A stretch of DNA of 40,900 bases. Origin: a virus. The notes beneath the pieces were generated by a model that had not been told where the DNA came from, made no database searches, and saw only the letters and a list, made by a program, of their open reading frames with translations. Positions 16,331 through 24,829 of the stretch are shown here, one piece after another; the stretch's first letter is position 1, and each line of letters starts with the position of its first letter. The position numbers and the translations under genes are program-made. The DNA is taken from the IMG/VR virus record IMGVR_UViG_3300021363_000010, positions 1 to 40,900 of that record; one strand, 5' to 3'.

Positions 16331-16702
16331 TCAGGCCGCGATCGGGGTAATGGTTCCGGTCAGCGTGTTCAGCGTGAGCGTGTCACCGGTGTTGACAGTC
16401 TTACTCGCGGTGAGCGCGACGCTGCCCTTGAACGTACCAGCGGAACTCGCCGTCCAGATGGAGACGTGAGTGACCACCTCACCGTTGGTACCGGCCCACG
16501 ATGCCCAGCTCGGCAGCGTGGTAGTGATCGACTTGGAGCCGGCCGACGCAGCGCTGAACGTAGCCGCGGGGCGAGTGGTGACCGACGACGCGTTGCTCGC
16601 GCCAGCCGATCCGGGATCACCGGTGTGCAGCTTGATGAACGTACTGTCGAGCCAGGTGTCGAGAGCGCTATTAGCGCTCGCCGCGGCAATACCGACCGTC
16701 AT
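16331..16702 (-). CDS. Small virion structural protein
   Basis: The 123-residue protein (MTVGIAAASANSALDTWLDS) contains FIKLHTGDPGSAG, TTRPAATFSAAS and THVSIWTASSAGTFKGS. This pattern recurs in actinophage structural regions, in small beta-barrel proteins attached to head or tail. There is no enzyme motif. It overlaps the 61-residue gene upstream by 4 bases and is followed by a strong hairpin, which would separate its expression from the head-fibre gene. Confidence 0.78.
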   Translation of the reverse strand: MTVGIAAASANSALDTWLDSTFIKLHTGDPGSAGASNASSVTTRPAATFSAASAGSKSITTTLPSWASWAGTNGEVVTHVSIWTASSAGTFKGSVALTASKTVNTGDTLTLNTLTGTITPIAA

Positions 16703-16884
16703 TCCGGATTCACTTCCTTCACCATCTCAGTGACGTCTTTACCGGACATCGCGGCGGACTTGATCGCGTGCGCTCGCTGAATGAGCTCATCCCTGATCGC
16801 TCCGGGCATCTCCACGACCGGCTGGGCCTTGGTCACCTCGGCTTCGGCTACGAGCTCGATCCGGGTGTTGGCCCCCTCAGTCAT
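16699..16884 (-). CDS. Small acidic helical protein in the head operon
   Basis: The 61-residue protein has an N-terminal beta/acidic part (MTEGANTRIELVAEAEVTK) and a C-terminal helix (DELIQRAHAIKSAAMSGKDV). It is coupled to both neighbours, overlapping 4 bases downstream and 8 upstream. No family recognised. Size and place fit a minor head or assembly factor. Confidence 0.68.
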   Translation of the reverse strand: MTEGANTRIELVAEAEVTKAQPVVEMPGAIRDELIQRAHAIKSAAMSGKDVTEMVKEVNPE

Positions 16885-17143
16885 CAGCGTCTCCCGCCCA
16901 TTTCAGGATCCCGGCCCGAGCCTTGCCTGCGCGCTCTGCCTCGATCACGGCGTGGCGCTCAACGGGGGCCAGCTCGCCGAGCTCGGCGACGACGTCGGAG
17001 ACGGAGTACTCGCCCGGATCGAACGGGGGTGCGGCCGGCCGCACCCAGTCCGCCGGCGGCTGAAGCACGGGCTCCGCGAACCCTGCGTCGCGTTCGGTCA
17101 GCCCGATGTTCGACGGACCGCCAAAACGGTTGATCTTCGGCAC
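16877..17143 (-). CDS. Small head-region protein
   Basis: The GTG at 17143 is preferred because GAGAGG lies 8 bases upstream. The open frame continues to 17308 but that stretch contains a large hairpin and noncoding-like sequence. The 88-residue product begins MPKINRFGGPSNIGLTERDAG and has a proline-rich middle (PPADWVRPAAPPFDPGEY). A helical C-terminus (VERHAVIEAERAGKARAGILKW) follows. Short proteins with this plan occur after decoration genes in actinophages. Function unknown. Confidence 0.7.
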   Translation of the reverse strand: MPKINRFGGPSNIGLTERDAGFAEPVLQPPADWVRPAAPPFDPGEYSVSDVVAELGELAPVERHAVIEAERAGKARAGILKWAGDADD

Positions 17144-17184
17144 TGCTTTCACCTCTCTCAGGTCCAGTTGCTGTCCGGGGTGCC

Positions 17185-17238
17185 GGGGGCACGACGTCAA
17201 GCGGGTCGAGTAGTACGACCCGCAACCGTCGTGCCCCC
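17185..17238 (-). terminator. Nested intergenic hairpin after the 155-residue head gene
   Basis: Outer 12-bp arms GGGGGCACGACG (17185-17196) and its complement (17227-17238) enclose an inner 8-bp hairpin (17201-17208/17216-17223) with a 7-base loop. Both stems are perfect. It occupies the 110-base gap between head genes. The absence of a U-run argues for attenuation or processing rather than full termination. Confidence 0.75.
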
Positions 17239-17253
17239 AAGCCCTCACAGGGA

Positions 17254-17721
17254 TCAGGCCGCCGTCACGGACGCGCCGGCGTCCAGCGGGACGTAGGTGA
17301 GCGTCCACTTCACGGTGCCGGTTGCCGCGGTACCCGTGGTCACCAGGTCCAGGGTGCCGATCTGAGCGACGAACCCGACGTACCCGAGCCCGTTCCCGCC
17401 ACCCGCGTTCTTGACGACGAGCGCTCCGCCGGCGGTCACGCCGAGCGTGATGGTGGAGCCGGCCTCGGCCGACGCCGTACTGACCGCTGTCGTCCAGTCG
17501 ACGTCGGTGCCCGTGGTCGGGTTACCTGTGACCTTGGTCGTGTTGGTGGTCGCCGGCATGACCACGACCACCTCACCGACCAGGGAGGTGACCAGGACCT
17601 TGCCACCGATGATGTTGAAAATGGCGGCCTGCGTGGTGGCCGGAAGCAACGCGGCGGCGCGGCTGACCGACACCCCGAGCACGACGGAGCGGACCTGATC
17701 CCCCTGAATCATGGCAGTCAT
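17254..17721 (-). CDS. Head decoration or capsid-associated protein
   Basis: The 155-residue protein starts at ATG 17721, overlapping the preceding stop by one base. Its sequence (ALLPATTQAAIFNIIGGKVLVTSLVGEVVVVM, TTKVTGNPTTGTDVDWTT, TVKWTLTYVPLDAGASVTAA) is beta-rich and resembles the all-beta proteins found next to the major capsid gene in many actinophages. A trimeric or surface-bound capsid protein is likely. A hairpin follows it and another lies between the capsid gene and the preceding gene, which may tune the ratio of products. Confidence 0.78.
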   Translation of the reverse strand: MTAMIQGDQVRSVVLGVSVSRAAALLPATTQAAIFNIIGGKVLVTSLVGEVVVVMPATTNTTKVTGNPTTGTDVDWTTAVSTASAEAGSTITLGVTAGGALVVKNAGGGNGLGYVGFVAQIGTLDLVTTGTAATGTVKWTLTYVPLDAGASVTAA

Positions 17722-18137
17722 CAGGCGCTCACAATCGGCAGGTTCGCCGGGGCTCGTTGTGCCAGCAGATCCGTGAAGATCGCCGTCACGAGACCAGCGC
17801 TGGACGGCGTGCACTTGACGTAGACCATGCCGTCCAGCAGGGCCGACGAGTCCAGCCAGAACGCCACGGTGCCCGAGGAGATGGTGACCGCGGCGGCGGC
17901 GGCCTGAGTCGCGCGCACCCACGCGGCTGTGCCGTTGGTCGCGGTGTTCGTGTACTTGCGGGTGATCGGCGTCCAGCTCGTTGACGCGTACGACCCACCG
18001 AACGTCGCGCTTTCCGTCAGACTGAACGTGTCGTTTCCTGTGCAGACGAACAGCACGCCGGCCGCATTGCGCAGGGACAGGCCGACGCTCGCCGCGATCG
18101 GCACGACGTTGATCTTTCCGAGTGGCTCGATAGCCAT
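17721..18137 (-). CDS. Capsid-associated beta-rich protein
   Basis: The 138-residue product (MAIEPLGKINVVPIAASVGLS) has repeated short strands (NAAGVLFVCTGNDTFSLTESATFGG, TAFWLDS-type segments). It lies directly after the major capsid gene and before the 155-residue head protein. Small beta proteins at this place are usually decoration or cement proteins. No motif proves this. Start ATG 18137 follows a purine-rich segment. Confidence 0.75.
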   Translation of the reverse strand: MAIEPLGKINVVPIAASVGLSLRNAAGVLFVCTGNDTFSLTESATFGGSYASTSWTPITRKYTNTATNGTAAWVRATQAAAAAVTISSGTVAFWLDSSALLDGMVYVKCTPSSAGLVTAIFTDLLAQRAPANLPIVSA

Positions 18138-18209
18138 GATCCTTACCTTTCGTCGACTGGGCAGGTGATCCGGGGGGCGTCACTGCCCCGGCCTGTCGTA
18201 CTTGGCCCC

Positions 18210-18249
18210 GCACCCTGTAGCGGACAGCTCCCTATGCACTACAGGGTGC
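18210..18249 (-). terminator. Hairpin after the major capsid gene
   Basis: Perfect 11-bp arms GCACCCTGTAG (18210-18220) and CTACAGGGTGC (18239-18249) with an 18-base loop lie just downstream of the capsid stop (18257). A post-capsid hairpin is common in phages, as a leaky terminator or a 3' stabiliser for the capsid message. There is no U-run. Confidence 0.75.
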
Positions 18250-18256
18250 TGGAGTT

Positions 18257-19741
18257 TCAGGAACGAACAGCGAGCTGGACGAACGGGCTCAGTGTCGGGC
18301 CGTTGTTCTGCGGGGTGACGGCGCTCTTCAGCCAGGGACGGCCGTCCAGGCGCTCGATGATCCGGTACGCCGTCTGGTCGTTGCTGAACTTGAAGTGCGG
18401 AGACGACATCGCGGACATGACCTGACGGTCGCCGATCAGGTAGTAACCGAAGTCCACGAACGAGATGTCACCCTGAGCTCCGAGAAGACCGGTTGCCTTT
18501 TCGGTGAACACGACAGGTCGACCGAGAATGGTCATCGGCGGACCGGACTGACCATTGTTGAGCCAGATCGCGGAGCCACCTGTGCCGACACTGAGCGCCA
18601 TCGTGGCGAGCTCCGGGAAGCAGTCGATCGAGCAGACCCAGACAGCCCGGTCGAGAGATCCAGGCAGCATCCGGGAGAACATCTTGACGATGTTCTCCCA
18701 GACGATGGTGTTCGCCGGCTGACCGGTCTCCTTGGCCACCGCGATGATGGCCTCGTTACCCGTCGACAACGACCCGAGAGGCTCGCCGACGCCGGTTCCC
18801 TTGAGGAACGCGATGTCCTCGTAGAACGACAAAGCCTCGGGGAAGATCTGCGAGATGAACGCGTCGAACGACCCGATCGAGTCCGAGAGCAGCTCGTTCG
18901 GAACGGTCGTGTAGGCGGTCAGTTTCTTGGCGTCGAGCACGATACGGCCGAACGATGCCGCGGACTCCGTGAGCGCGGCACCTTCCTCCGTCCAGTAACC
19001 GACAATTCCGCCGTAAACCGAACTGACGTTGCTGGTGGCATCGATCGCGGGGAACGGGACACGGAGGGTCTCCATCGGGATGACCCGCGCCCGGCCGCGC
19101 ACGATGCCGGTCTCCAGGGCAACCCTCAGCAGCTCCGACCGGAGCGTTTCCGGGATCAGGAAACCGCCCTCGGAGGGAACGGTAGAGCTGAACGCGTTGC
19201 GGAGCCGGGACAGTTTGTCCTGGTTCGCCGCGGTCCGATTGGCGTTGTGCCAGATGGTGGAGAAGTAGGACGACGCGTCGGGGAAATCCTTGTCGATCGC
19301 GGCGCCCATGGCCTTGGAGTTGTAGAGCCCACCTCGGTTGTTCCGGCTGGTCTCGGCCAGCACCGCGGCGGGGGTGGTGAGGTTCGGACGCTGAGGGCGT
19401 ACTCCCTCGGGGCTGTCTTCCTGGCTCTTGAGCCACTCGGCCAGTACGACCTGCGTCTGCTCACGGACCTGAGCCTGGATCGACAGATCCTTGTCGAGCT
19501 GCTTGCGGGCGTAGGCGGTGATGAACTCGCCGAACTTGGTGCCATCCTGGGTGGCCAGAACGGTCATCTTGGCCTGATCGCCGAGCCATTCCTCGAGCCC
19601 GGCCTGCGTGTCTGGGATCGGGCCGATGCTGGCCGCGGTGATCGCCGGGACGATGTTGCGGGGGCGTCCGATGTTGGCTGGGTCGATCCCCATGGCCTGC
19701 AGCTGCTGCAGGTGCCACGGCTGGACAGTGGTATTGGTCAT
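18257..19741 (-). CDS. Major capsid protein, HK97 fold
   Basis: This 494-residue protein has an N-terminal delta/scaffold-like region (residues about 1-165) with helical and coiled sections. An HK97-type coat domain follows: EGGFLIPETLRSELLRVALE (start of the mature part and N-arm), VPFPAIDATSNV and GYWTEEGAALTESAASFGRI (E-loop region). The spine and A-domain include LTAYTTVPNELLSDSIGSFDAFI and GTGVGEPLGSL. The protease gene just upstream probably removes the N-terminal part. The gene overlaps it by ATGA (19738-19741). It forms the icosahedral shell. Whether subunits are cross-linked cannot be told. Confidence 0.93.
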   Translation of the reverse strand: MTNTTVQPWHLQQLQAMGIDPANIGRPRNIVPAITAASIGPIPDTQAGLEEWLGDQAKMTVLATQDGTKFGEFITAYARKQLDKDLSIQAQVREQTQVVLAEWLKSQEDSPEGVRPQRPNLTTPAAVLAETSRNNRGGLYNSKAMGAAIDKDFPDASSYFSTIWHNANRTAANQDKLSRLRNAFSSTVPSEGGFLIPETLRSELLRVALETGIVRGRARVIPMETLRVPFPAIDATSNVSSVYGGIVGYWTEEGAALTESAASFGRIVLDAKKLTAYTTVPNELLSDSIGSFDAFISQIFPEALSFYEDIAFLKGTGVGEPLGSLSTGNEAIIAVAKETGQPANTIVWENIVKMFSRMLPGSLDRAVWVCSIDCFPELATMALSVGTGGSAIWLNNGQSGPPMTILGRPVVFTEKATGLLGAQGDISFVDFGYYLIGDRQVMSAMSSPHFKFSNDQTAYRIIERLDGRPWLKSAVTPQNNGPTLSPFVQLAVRS

Positions 19742-20709
19742 GCCCTTGCCTCTCTGATCGCCTGAGCGAACGTGCTTGGATCCATGAAGCCCGGCGCCTT
19801 GATCGGCTCAGGGACAGGTGGGGGCTCGTGGGCCGGTGAATCGTTCACCACGAGCGTGATGGCGGCCCGGAACAGATCCGAGCTCCATGCGGTGGGGTCG
19901 GGATCGGCGAACTCTTTCGCCGCCGCGGTGATGCCGCTCAGAAACTGGCTGAAGTCGACCACGAGCGTGTCACTGTTCGGCGGTGACGGCTGGTCGTCGG
20001 CCGTGGTCTCAGGCTCAGGTAGAGCTTTGGGCGCGTGGTTGTAGACGCTCAGGTCGAATCGGGCCGCTGTCTCGTGGGCGCCGCGCTCGGCTGGCAGTGG
20101 AGCCACGGAGTCAGCCAGGCCCGCCGCCACGGCCTCGTCAGCGCTGTACCAGGTCTCGGCTGCCATCGCGGCCAACCAGTCCGCCTGCTTACCGCCGGCT
20201 CGCTGGGTGTAGACATCGGCGATGTTGACCGTAGTGGAGTCAAGCAGGTCCGCCATCTTGCGCAGGTCGACGGCTTCTCCCATGGCGAACCCGGACGCGT
20301 TGTGGATCATCATCATGGAGTTACGACCCATGACCACCTCGTCACCGGCCTGAGCAATCACGCTCGCGATGCTCGCGGCGAGCGCGTCAACCTGCACCGT
20401 GACCTTGGCCGGATGATCCCGCAGAGCGTTCATGATGGCGATTCCGTCGAACACGTCACCACCGGGACTGTTCACGTGCACGGTGATATCCGCGACGCTC
20501 AGCGTGGCCAGCTCGGAAACCAGGCCCTCGGCCGTGATCCCCCACATCCCGATTTCGGAGTAGATCCACAGATCCGCGGCGTTACCGCCCAGGTTGCGCA
20601 ACTTATACCAGGACCGGTCAGCGGTGGTCAGGTTCCAGGGGCGATCAGGCGGTGCGAGCGCCGGGCCGTTGCGGACCTGCCCGTGTTTCACGGGAAACGA
20701 GATCGTCAC
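19738..20709 (-). CDS. Capsid maturation protease, ClpP-like (S14/S49 type)
   Basis: The roughly 323-residue protein cleaves the capsid delta domain during head maturation. The core has VHVNSPGGDVFDGIAIMNALRDH (oxyanion region) and VDALAASIASVIAQAGD with nucleophile S113. MMMIHNASG carries H136, and an Asp near 165 (NIADVYTQR) completes a ClpP-type triad. The C-terminal 100 residues are low-complexity and helical (PEPETTADDQPSPPNS ... TFAQAIREARA), perhaps a scaffold tail. GTG 20709 is chosen because it overlaps the portal stop as GTGA. The frame is also open to 20760. Confidence 0.9.
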   Translation of the reverse strand: MTISFPVKHGQVRNGPALAPPDRPWNLTTADRSWYKLRNLGGNAADLWIYSEIGMWGITAEGLVSELATLSVADITVHVNSPGGDVFDGIAIMNALRDHPAKVTVQVDALAASIASVIAQAGDEVVMGRNSMMMIHNASGFAMGEAVDLRKMADLLDSTTVNIADVYTQRAGGKQADWLAAMAAETWYSADEAVAAGLADSVAPLPAERGAHETAARFDLSVYNHAPKALPEPETTADDQPSPPNSDTLVVDFSQFLSGITAAAKEFADPDPTAWSSDLFRAAITLVVNDSPAHEPPPVPEPIKAPGFMDPSTFAQAIREARA

Positions 20710-22760
20710 TTGTCCCCTACCTGTTCCGGTCGCCAGACACCGACGACCATTCCACGACACCGGTCACGACCCAGGCAATCGATGTACCCACCGGTAGGGT
20801 ACAGCCGGTTCACGTTCTCGATCACGCTGTTACCCAGCCACTTGCCATTGACCCGCCGGCACGGCTCGCAGGTGTGCGAGTCGAGCTGCTCACTCGCGTA
20901 CCAGGCGCTGGTGGGCGCCGCCAGCAGGGTGTTCATCCGGCCCTGTCTCTGAGCCTGCGTCAGCGCCGATCCGAGGATCGCCCTGGGCAGGGCGTCGGAC
21001 AGCTCGTCCACCGTGGATCGAATCTTGGCGGTCACATCGTCCGGCGAGTTGGCCGGATTCCAGACCCGGATAGCCTCCCGGATCACGCTGAACACCAAGC
21101 CAGACGTCAGCAGGCCGGCGATGGCCCTGGCTGTAGCAGCCAACCCGTCAGCCCGTGGGGGCACGGCGTTGATCGTGACGCCCTGAGCGTCAGCCTCATG
21201 TACGACGTGTGTGGCTGCGTCCTGGCCGAGCATCGACATGGCCTGCTGGAGCGCGGCGGCGCCGTCCTGGCTCGTCGTACCGATCCCCGCCAGATCGGCC
21301 GGCGTCCCGCTGGTGACAATATTGTGGACCTGCCGCATCAGATCATCTTTCTGAGCCGCCGTGATCCCCGTATAGGTCACGATCAGCGCGGCAAGCGTGG
21401 TCTCCCACGCTTCCTGAACTTTGCTCAGGTCAGGGTGCTCATCGTCGGGCAACGTCTTGGCGTTGGTCGGCCAGTGGACATCACGGCGGGCTCGGTTCTT
21501 CGCTGTGCCCAGAGGGGGTGGTTCGGGATCGGCGCTCGGATCAGGCAGCAGCTGAGGCGGTGGCTCCGGCTTGGTGTAGGTCAACTCCGGAACGTTGAGC
21601 ATCTCCAACACCTCGGACACGTCGAACCCCATGTCGACCCATACCTTGACCGTGTCAGCCGTAGCTTTCCGGTTGAGCGCCTCGAACTCTTTATCCTCAG
21701 GTACAGGCGTCACGTAATCGAACTCGACATCCGGTTCGGCGCCCGGCGGGTAGAACATCGGCAAAAAGTCGTTGTTCAACGCTGATTTGATCCGGTCAAG
21801 TCGAGGCTCAATCAACCACTTGGCGAACACGTACTCCGCTGCTTCAGCGTTGGCCCTGTTGACATCATCCGTAGTGCCAAGCATCGGCTTGGGGAATCCG
21901 AAAGCCTCCCGGATGACCTCGCTGGTGGCAGACCGTAGCGAGGTCATTTCCATGTCTTTCATTGTGTACTTGCGGTCAACCCAGTGGCCCTTTTCGATCA
22001 CAGCTACCCTGTGCGCGTTGCTCACGCCCTGGTGCTGCTCCCGCCACCGCGTGGTCATCTCGTCGAATTCGGAGTCAGACAAGCGCTCGTCCACCTCGAT
22101 AATGCCGCCCGGCTCCGCGGAGTTAGTGAAGAAGTTAGCCACGTACTGAGCGGCCATGTTCGACGCGTTCAGGTCCGGCAGGATCGTCTGCACAGGTCCC
22201 ATTCCCCGATAAGAATCCAGCGGGTTGGGCGACCGGATGAATACCACCTGGTTGGTCTCCAGCGGGATACGTTCACCGCTCGGTCCGGTGTAGATGTACC
22301 CGACAATGTAATCATCGGCGTCTGGGATCGGCTGCATCTTGTCCGGTCGTACCGGCCAGATCTCCAGCGGCAGGGTCGATAGCGGGTTACGGCTGATCAC
22401 CCACCATGCCTCGCCGGTCAGCTCGTGATGTTGCTGGAACGTCTCGACGAACTCTTGACGGGGGAAGAACGCATTCGGTTTATTCCATATCTGGAGTGCC
22501 AGATGGTTGGTAACCTCGACTCGATCCTCGATCTTGCCCGACTTGGCCTTGCGCCAGAGTTTCCACTGGTTGGCCGCCGTCGCCGTGGAGCACTTGGTCA
22601 CGATCGCGAACAGCGTGCCCACCTGACCCATGGCACGCATCTCGGACAGCATCGGCTGTGGCGCGGCGAACAGCTGCTGCACCCTGCTACCGGACTGGGA
22701 GACGTAGGGCACGGCGGATCTGTTCACGACTCGCGCCAGCGTCCGACCAGGGGATCTCAC
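20706..22760 (-). CDS. Portal protein fused to a MuF-like head-morphogenesis domain
   Basis: At 684 residues this is longer than the usual portal of about 400-480. Residues about 1-430 match an HK97-type portal (TGEAWWVISRN, PNPLDSYRGMGPVQ, SATSEVIREAFGFPKPMLG, NRANAEAAEYVFAKWLIEPRL). A proline-rich linker (PPPQLLPDPSADPEPPP) leads to a C-terminal domain that looks like MuF/SPP1 gp7. It contains WYASEQLDSHTCEPCRRVNGKW and YPTGGYIDCLGRDRCRGMVV with paired cysteines. Portal-MuF fusions occur in other actinophages. It forms the dodecameric DNA channel, with the fused part inside the prohead. Confidence 0.9.
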   Translation of the reverse strand: MRSPGRTLARVVNRSAVPYVSQSGSRVQQLFAAPQPMLSEMRAMGQVGTLFAIVTKCSTATAANQWKLWRKAKSGKIEDRVEVTNHLALQIWNKPNAFFPRQEFVETFQQHHELTGEAWWVISRNPLSTLPLEIWPVRPDKMQPIPDADDYIVGYIYTGPSGERIPLETNQVVFIRSPNPLDSYRGMGPVQTILPDLNASNMAAQYVANFFTNSAEPGGIIEVDERLSDSEFDEMTTRWREQHQGVSNAHRVAVIEKGHWVDRKYTMKDMEMTSLRSATSEVIREAFGFPKPMLGTTDDVNRANAEAAEYVFAKWLIEPRLDRIKSALNNDFLPMFYPPGAEPDVEFDYVTPVPEDKEFEALNRKATADTVKVWVDMGFDVSEVLEMLNVPELTYTKPEPPPQLLPDPSADPEPPPLGTAKNRARRDVHWPTNAKTLPDDEHPDLSKVQEAWETTLAALIVTYTGITAAQKDDLMRQVHNIVTSGTPADLAGIGTTSQDGAAALQQAMSMLGQDAATHVVHEADAQGVTINAVPPRADGLAATARAIAGLLTSGLVFSVIREAIRVWNPANSPDDVTAKIRSTVDELSDALPRAILGSALTQAQRQGRMNTLLAAPTSAWYASEQLDSHTCEPCRRVNGKWLGNSVIENVNRLYPTGGYIDCLGRDRCRGMVVGVWRPEQVGDK

Positions 22761-22789
22761 GCGCTCAGAGTAACCCCGTGGTCAAGGGA

Positions 22790-23059
22790 TCATGTCGCGT
22801 CGTCCCGGGTCAGGTACTCCAGGTACCAGAGCATGCAGCCGGCGACAGCCCAACCGAGCGGCACGGTGAGCGTGAACGCGGCAACGATGAACGAGAACAT
22901 GCCGGCGACGGCCAGCACCAGGCTGACAGGGCCCTGCCTGACGAACCAGCGCGCGGCCTGTCCGGCCCGGTCCTGACGCAGGACTAGCGGCTGGACATGA
23001 CGCGCACGCGGGGGCGTCCTTGGGTCCGGGTCGCGGCGAAGTAGCGCAGGGCGTCGCAT
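22790..23059 (-). CDS. Small membrane protein after the terminase
   Basis: The frame codes for up to 89 residues. The informative part is RWFVRQGPVSLVLAVAGMFSFIVAAFTLTVPLGWAVAGCMLWYL, two hydrophobic spans ending in EYLTRDDAT. Small membrane proteins with this plan occur between terminase and portal in actinophages, function unknown. Start ATG 23059 lies inside the terminase frame (76-base overlap). No better start appears between there and the first span except an internal GTG, so the N-terminus is uncertain. Confidence 0.6.
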   Translation of the reverse strand: MRRPALLRRDPDPRTPPRARHVQPLVLRQDRAGQAARWFVRQGPVSLVLAVAGMFSFIVAAFTLTVPLGWAVAGCMLWYLEYLTRDDAT

Positions 23060-24336
23060 CCGTGATCATCCACTTTCAGGGGAGTTTCCTTGACGGCTTT
23101 TCCCGTGCCTTGATCCCAGATGTATCCCGGGATCTCGTCAGCCGTGCACGTCGGTTTCTTGGCATCTTCCAGGTCCGGATCAGGCTTGTGTATCCGAGCA
23201 TCCCGCATGATGTAGAGCCCGCGTCGTCCGTTCGATCGTTCTCGCAACAGCACCTGCACAGCTTCGATCCCGTCCTTGACCGCCTTGCGCGCCGGCACGG
23301 TGCTCATTCCGAGCTCTCGGGCCAGAACCGCTCGTCCCTCAGCGTCATGGTCACAGATGATCGCGGTCGGCACAGGTTCCAGCCATTCGCCTTTCCTGCC
23401 GTGGTTCCTGCCGTCCGTGACCTTTTCAAGGATCGCCGCGGCGTGCTGGTCGTTCGTTCTCTTGGTATGGTAGATCTCCCATACCAAGAACGCCTCGTCG
23501 TCCGGGCTGACGGCCCAGTTCTGCCAGACGAACGGGTTCGTGAAACCGAAGTCGATCGACCAGTACCTCGGCCAGTCCTTGGGCACGCGGAACCGGTCGA
23601 TCAGGTGGACAGCCGGGTCGTAATCCTCGTAGATCATTCCTTCAGCGGCCACCCAGAGTCCACTTTTCAATCGTTGTTTCCGCACACCGGTTAGATTGTC
23701 GAGCTTGGACAGGTACGCCTTTCCAGCCTCGGTCATCGACCCATCGGCGTGGACCAGTGTCGGATTATCCTCGTGCCGGGACTCAATCATCAATGTGACA
23801 CCCAAGTCACAACGAGCTTTCAGCCAGTGCGTCGGGACGTCCGGGTTGGTGTCCGCCATCAGCAGCTGATAAGGGACGACACCGTTCCGTAATCGAGTAG
23901 TGATCGCCTCCCAGTCAGCCGCTGTGAGCTCGATCGCTTCCTGCACGTATACGACGTCATACTCCGAGGACATGATCCTGGACGGCTTGTCCATTCCACC
24001 GATCATGATCCGGGCACCGTTGGCGAACCGGTACTGAGGTGGTTCCTCAGCTGATCCGCCGTAGTACTTCACCATGCCGGCGGCGAGCGCTTCCTTGGCC
24101 ACGTTCTGTCGCCATGTCACCAGTGCCGTGGAGCCGAGGCTGGCCAGCGTCTTTCGGACGATCAGCCCGCGCATCCCGGGGTACTTCAGCGCCATGACCA
24201 TCAAACGTTCGAGCAGAGCCCGAGACTTGCCCGTGCCGGCCGGGCCGGACAGCAGGATCTCAGGCGCTCGGGACGTGAAAGCCCTGGCGCATCCACCGCG
24301 TGGTGCGTAAGTGTGTGTGGTCAACTGACGGACCAA
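22984..24336 (-). CDS. terL: Terminase, large subunit
   Basis: This 450-residue motor and nuclease packages DNA into the prohead. The ATPase has Walker A GPAGTGKS (31-38), Walker B YDVVYVQEA (D127-E133) and a coupling MADTNPD motif. The nuclease half shows SIDFGF (D262), ICDHDAEG (D329/D331) and DDHGCDALRY (D424/D428), the acidic residues of the RNase H-like fold. The start is TTG 24336 with AAGG about 10 bases upstream, because an in-frame stop lies just before. A 15-codon GTG frame (24368-24321) couples the upstream 46-residue gene to this start and may act as a leader. Confidence 0.95.
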   Translation of the reverse strand: MVRQLTTHTYAPRGGCARAFTSRAPEILLSGPAGTGKSRALLERLMVMALKYPGMRGLIVRKTLASLGSTALVTWRQNVAKEALAAGMVKYYGGSAEEPPQYRFANGARIMIGGMDKPSRIMSSEYDVVYVQEAIELTAADWEAITTRLRNGVVPYQLLMADTNPDVPTHWLKARCDLGVTLMIESRHEDNPTLVHADGSMTEAGKAYLSKLDNLTGVRKQRLKSGLWVAAEGMIYEDYDPAVHLIDRFRVPKDWPRYWSIDFGFTNPFVWQNWAVSPDDEAFLVWEIYHTKRTNDQHAAAILEKVTDGRNHGRKGEWLEPVPTAIICDHDAEGRAVLARELGMSTVPARKAVKDGIEAVQVLLRERSNGRRGLYIMRDARIHKPDPDLEDAKKPTCTADEIPGYIWDQGTGKAVKETPLKVDDHGCDALRYFAATRTQGRPRVRVMSSR

Positions 24337-24364
24337 CGCCCCCGTGCCTTAATATCTCGGATAC

Positions 24365-24505
24365 TCACGGTGTTGGCTCCAGATGGATGTTTCCCGGTTC
24401 ACGGAACATGCGTACAACGTCTCCACGGAGCTCCGGAGACACAGCCGTCAACGCGAGTATGACGGCGCAGAAACCGACAACGAAACCGGCGAGGATACGC
24501 GTCAT
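24365..24505 (-). CDS. Small membrane protein, 46 residues
   Basis: ATG 24505 abuts the upstream stop (TAGATG). The product MTRILAGFVVGFCAVILALT has a single N-terminal hydrophobic segment, then a short charged tail (SPELRGDVVRMFREPGN). It could be a signal-anchored membrane peptide. It sits between the two terminase-region genes with no known role. Coupled spacing on both sides supports it. Confidence 0.6.
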   Translation of the reverse strand: MTRILAGFVVGFCAVILALTAVSPELRGDVVRMFREPGNIHLEPTP

Positions 24506-24829
24506 CTACACGCCACCGTGTCCAAGTCGGGAAATGCATGAGGGGCATGGGTCGCTAGGTCGACAAGCTCCTATGGTTACACGCGGGTCGTGCCCGGGAT
24601 GAGTTTTCGATTGTTGTTCACACGACTTGCACAGAGCACCTGGACGGCAGGTCTCGTCCCTGATCCCGTCCAGGACGGCGGCCGCGGCTCTTGTCCAAGC
24701 AGCCTGGATCCGATGGTTCTGCGCGTCCCATAGCGGAAGTCGATCCCCGCTGACAGCGGAAACGCCCCCGGTACTGACGCTGTACGCCTCGTACGCGAGC
24801 CGGCCGAGATCACCCATCGTCTTGCTCAC
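24506..24829 (-). CDS. Terminase-region protein with Cys-rich C-terminus
   Basis: GTG 24829 overlaps the small-terminase stop as GTGA. The 107-residue product has an N-terminal helix pair (MGDLGRLAYEAYSVSTGG, RIQAAWTRAAAAVLDGIRDE), a composition I associate with small actinophage proteins of unknown function. Its C-terminal half has six cysteines and several histidines (CRPGALCKSC, THPGHDP, ACRPSDPCPSCI), which suggests a zinc-binding region. Confidence 0.72.
   Translation of the reverse strand: MSKTMGDLGRLAYEAYSVSTGGVSAVSGDRLPLWDAQNHRIQAAWTRAAAAVLDGIRDETCRPGALCKSCEQQSKTHPGHDPRVTIGACRPSDPCPSCISRLGHGGV

Noticed and set aside
17144-17308. N-terminal extension of the 88-residue head protein
   Set aside because: The extra part runs through a nested hairpin and reads as low-quality protein. 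GTG 17143 has the ribosome-binding site.
18395-19765. 456-codon plus-strand frame opposite the capsid gene
   Set aside because: It is the antisense of a clear HK97 coat protein. Long antisense frames are expected in GC-rich DNA, and the product is Arg/Asp/Gly-rich without motif.
24321-24368. 15-codon frame before the large terminase as an independent gene
   Set aside because: Only a GTGA overlap supports it. It is more likely a coupling leader for the TTG start, so it is mentioned only in the terminase entry.
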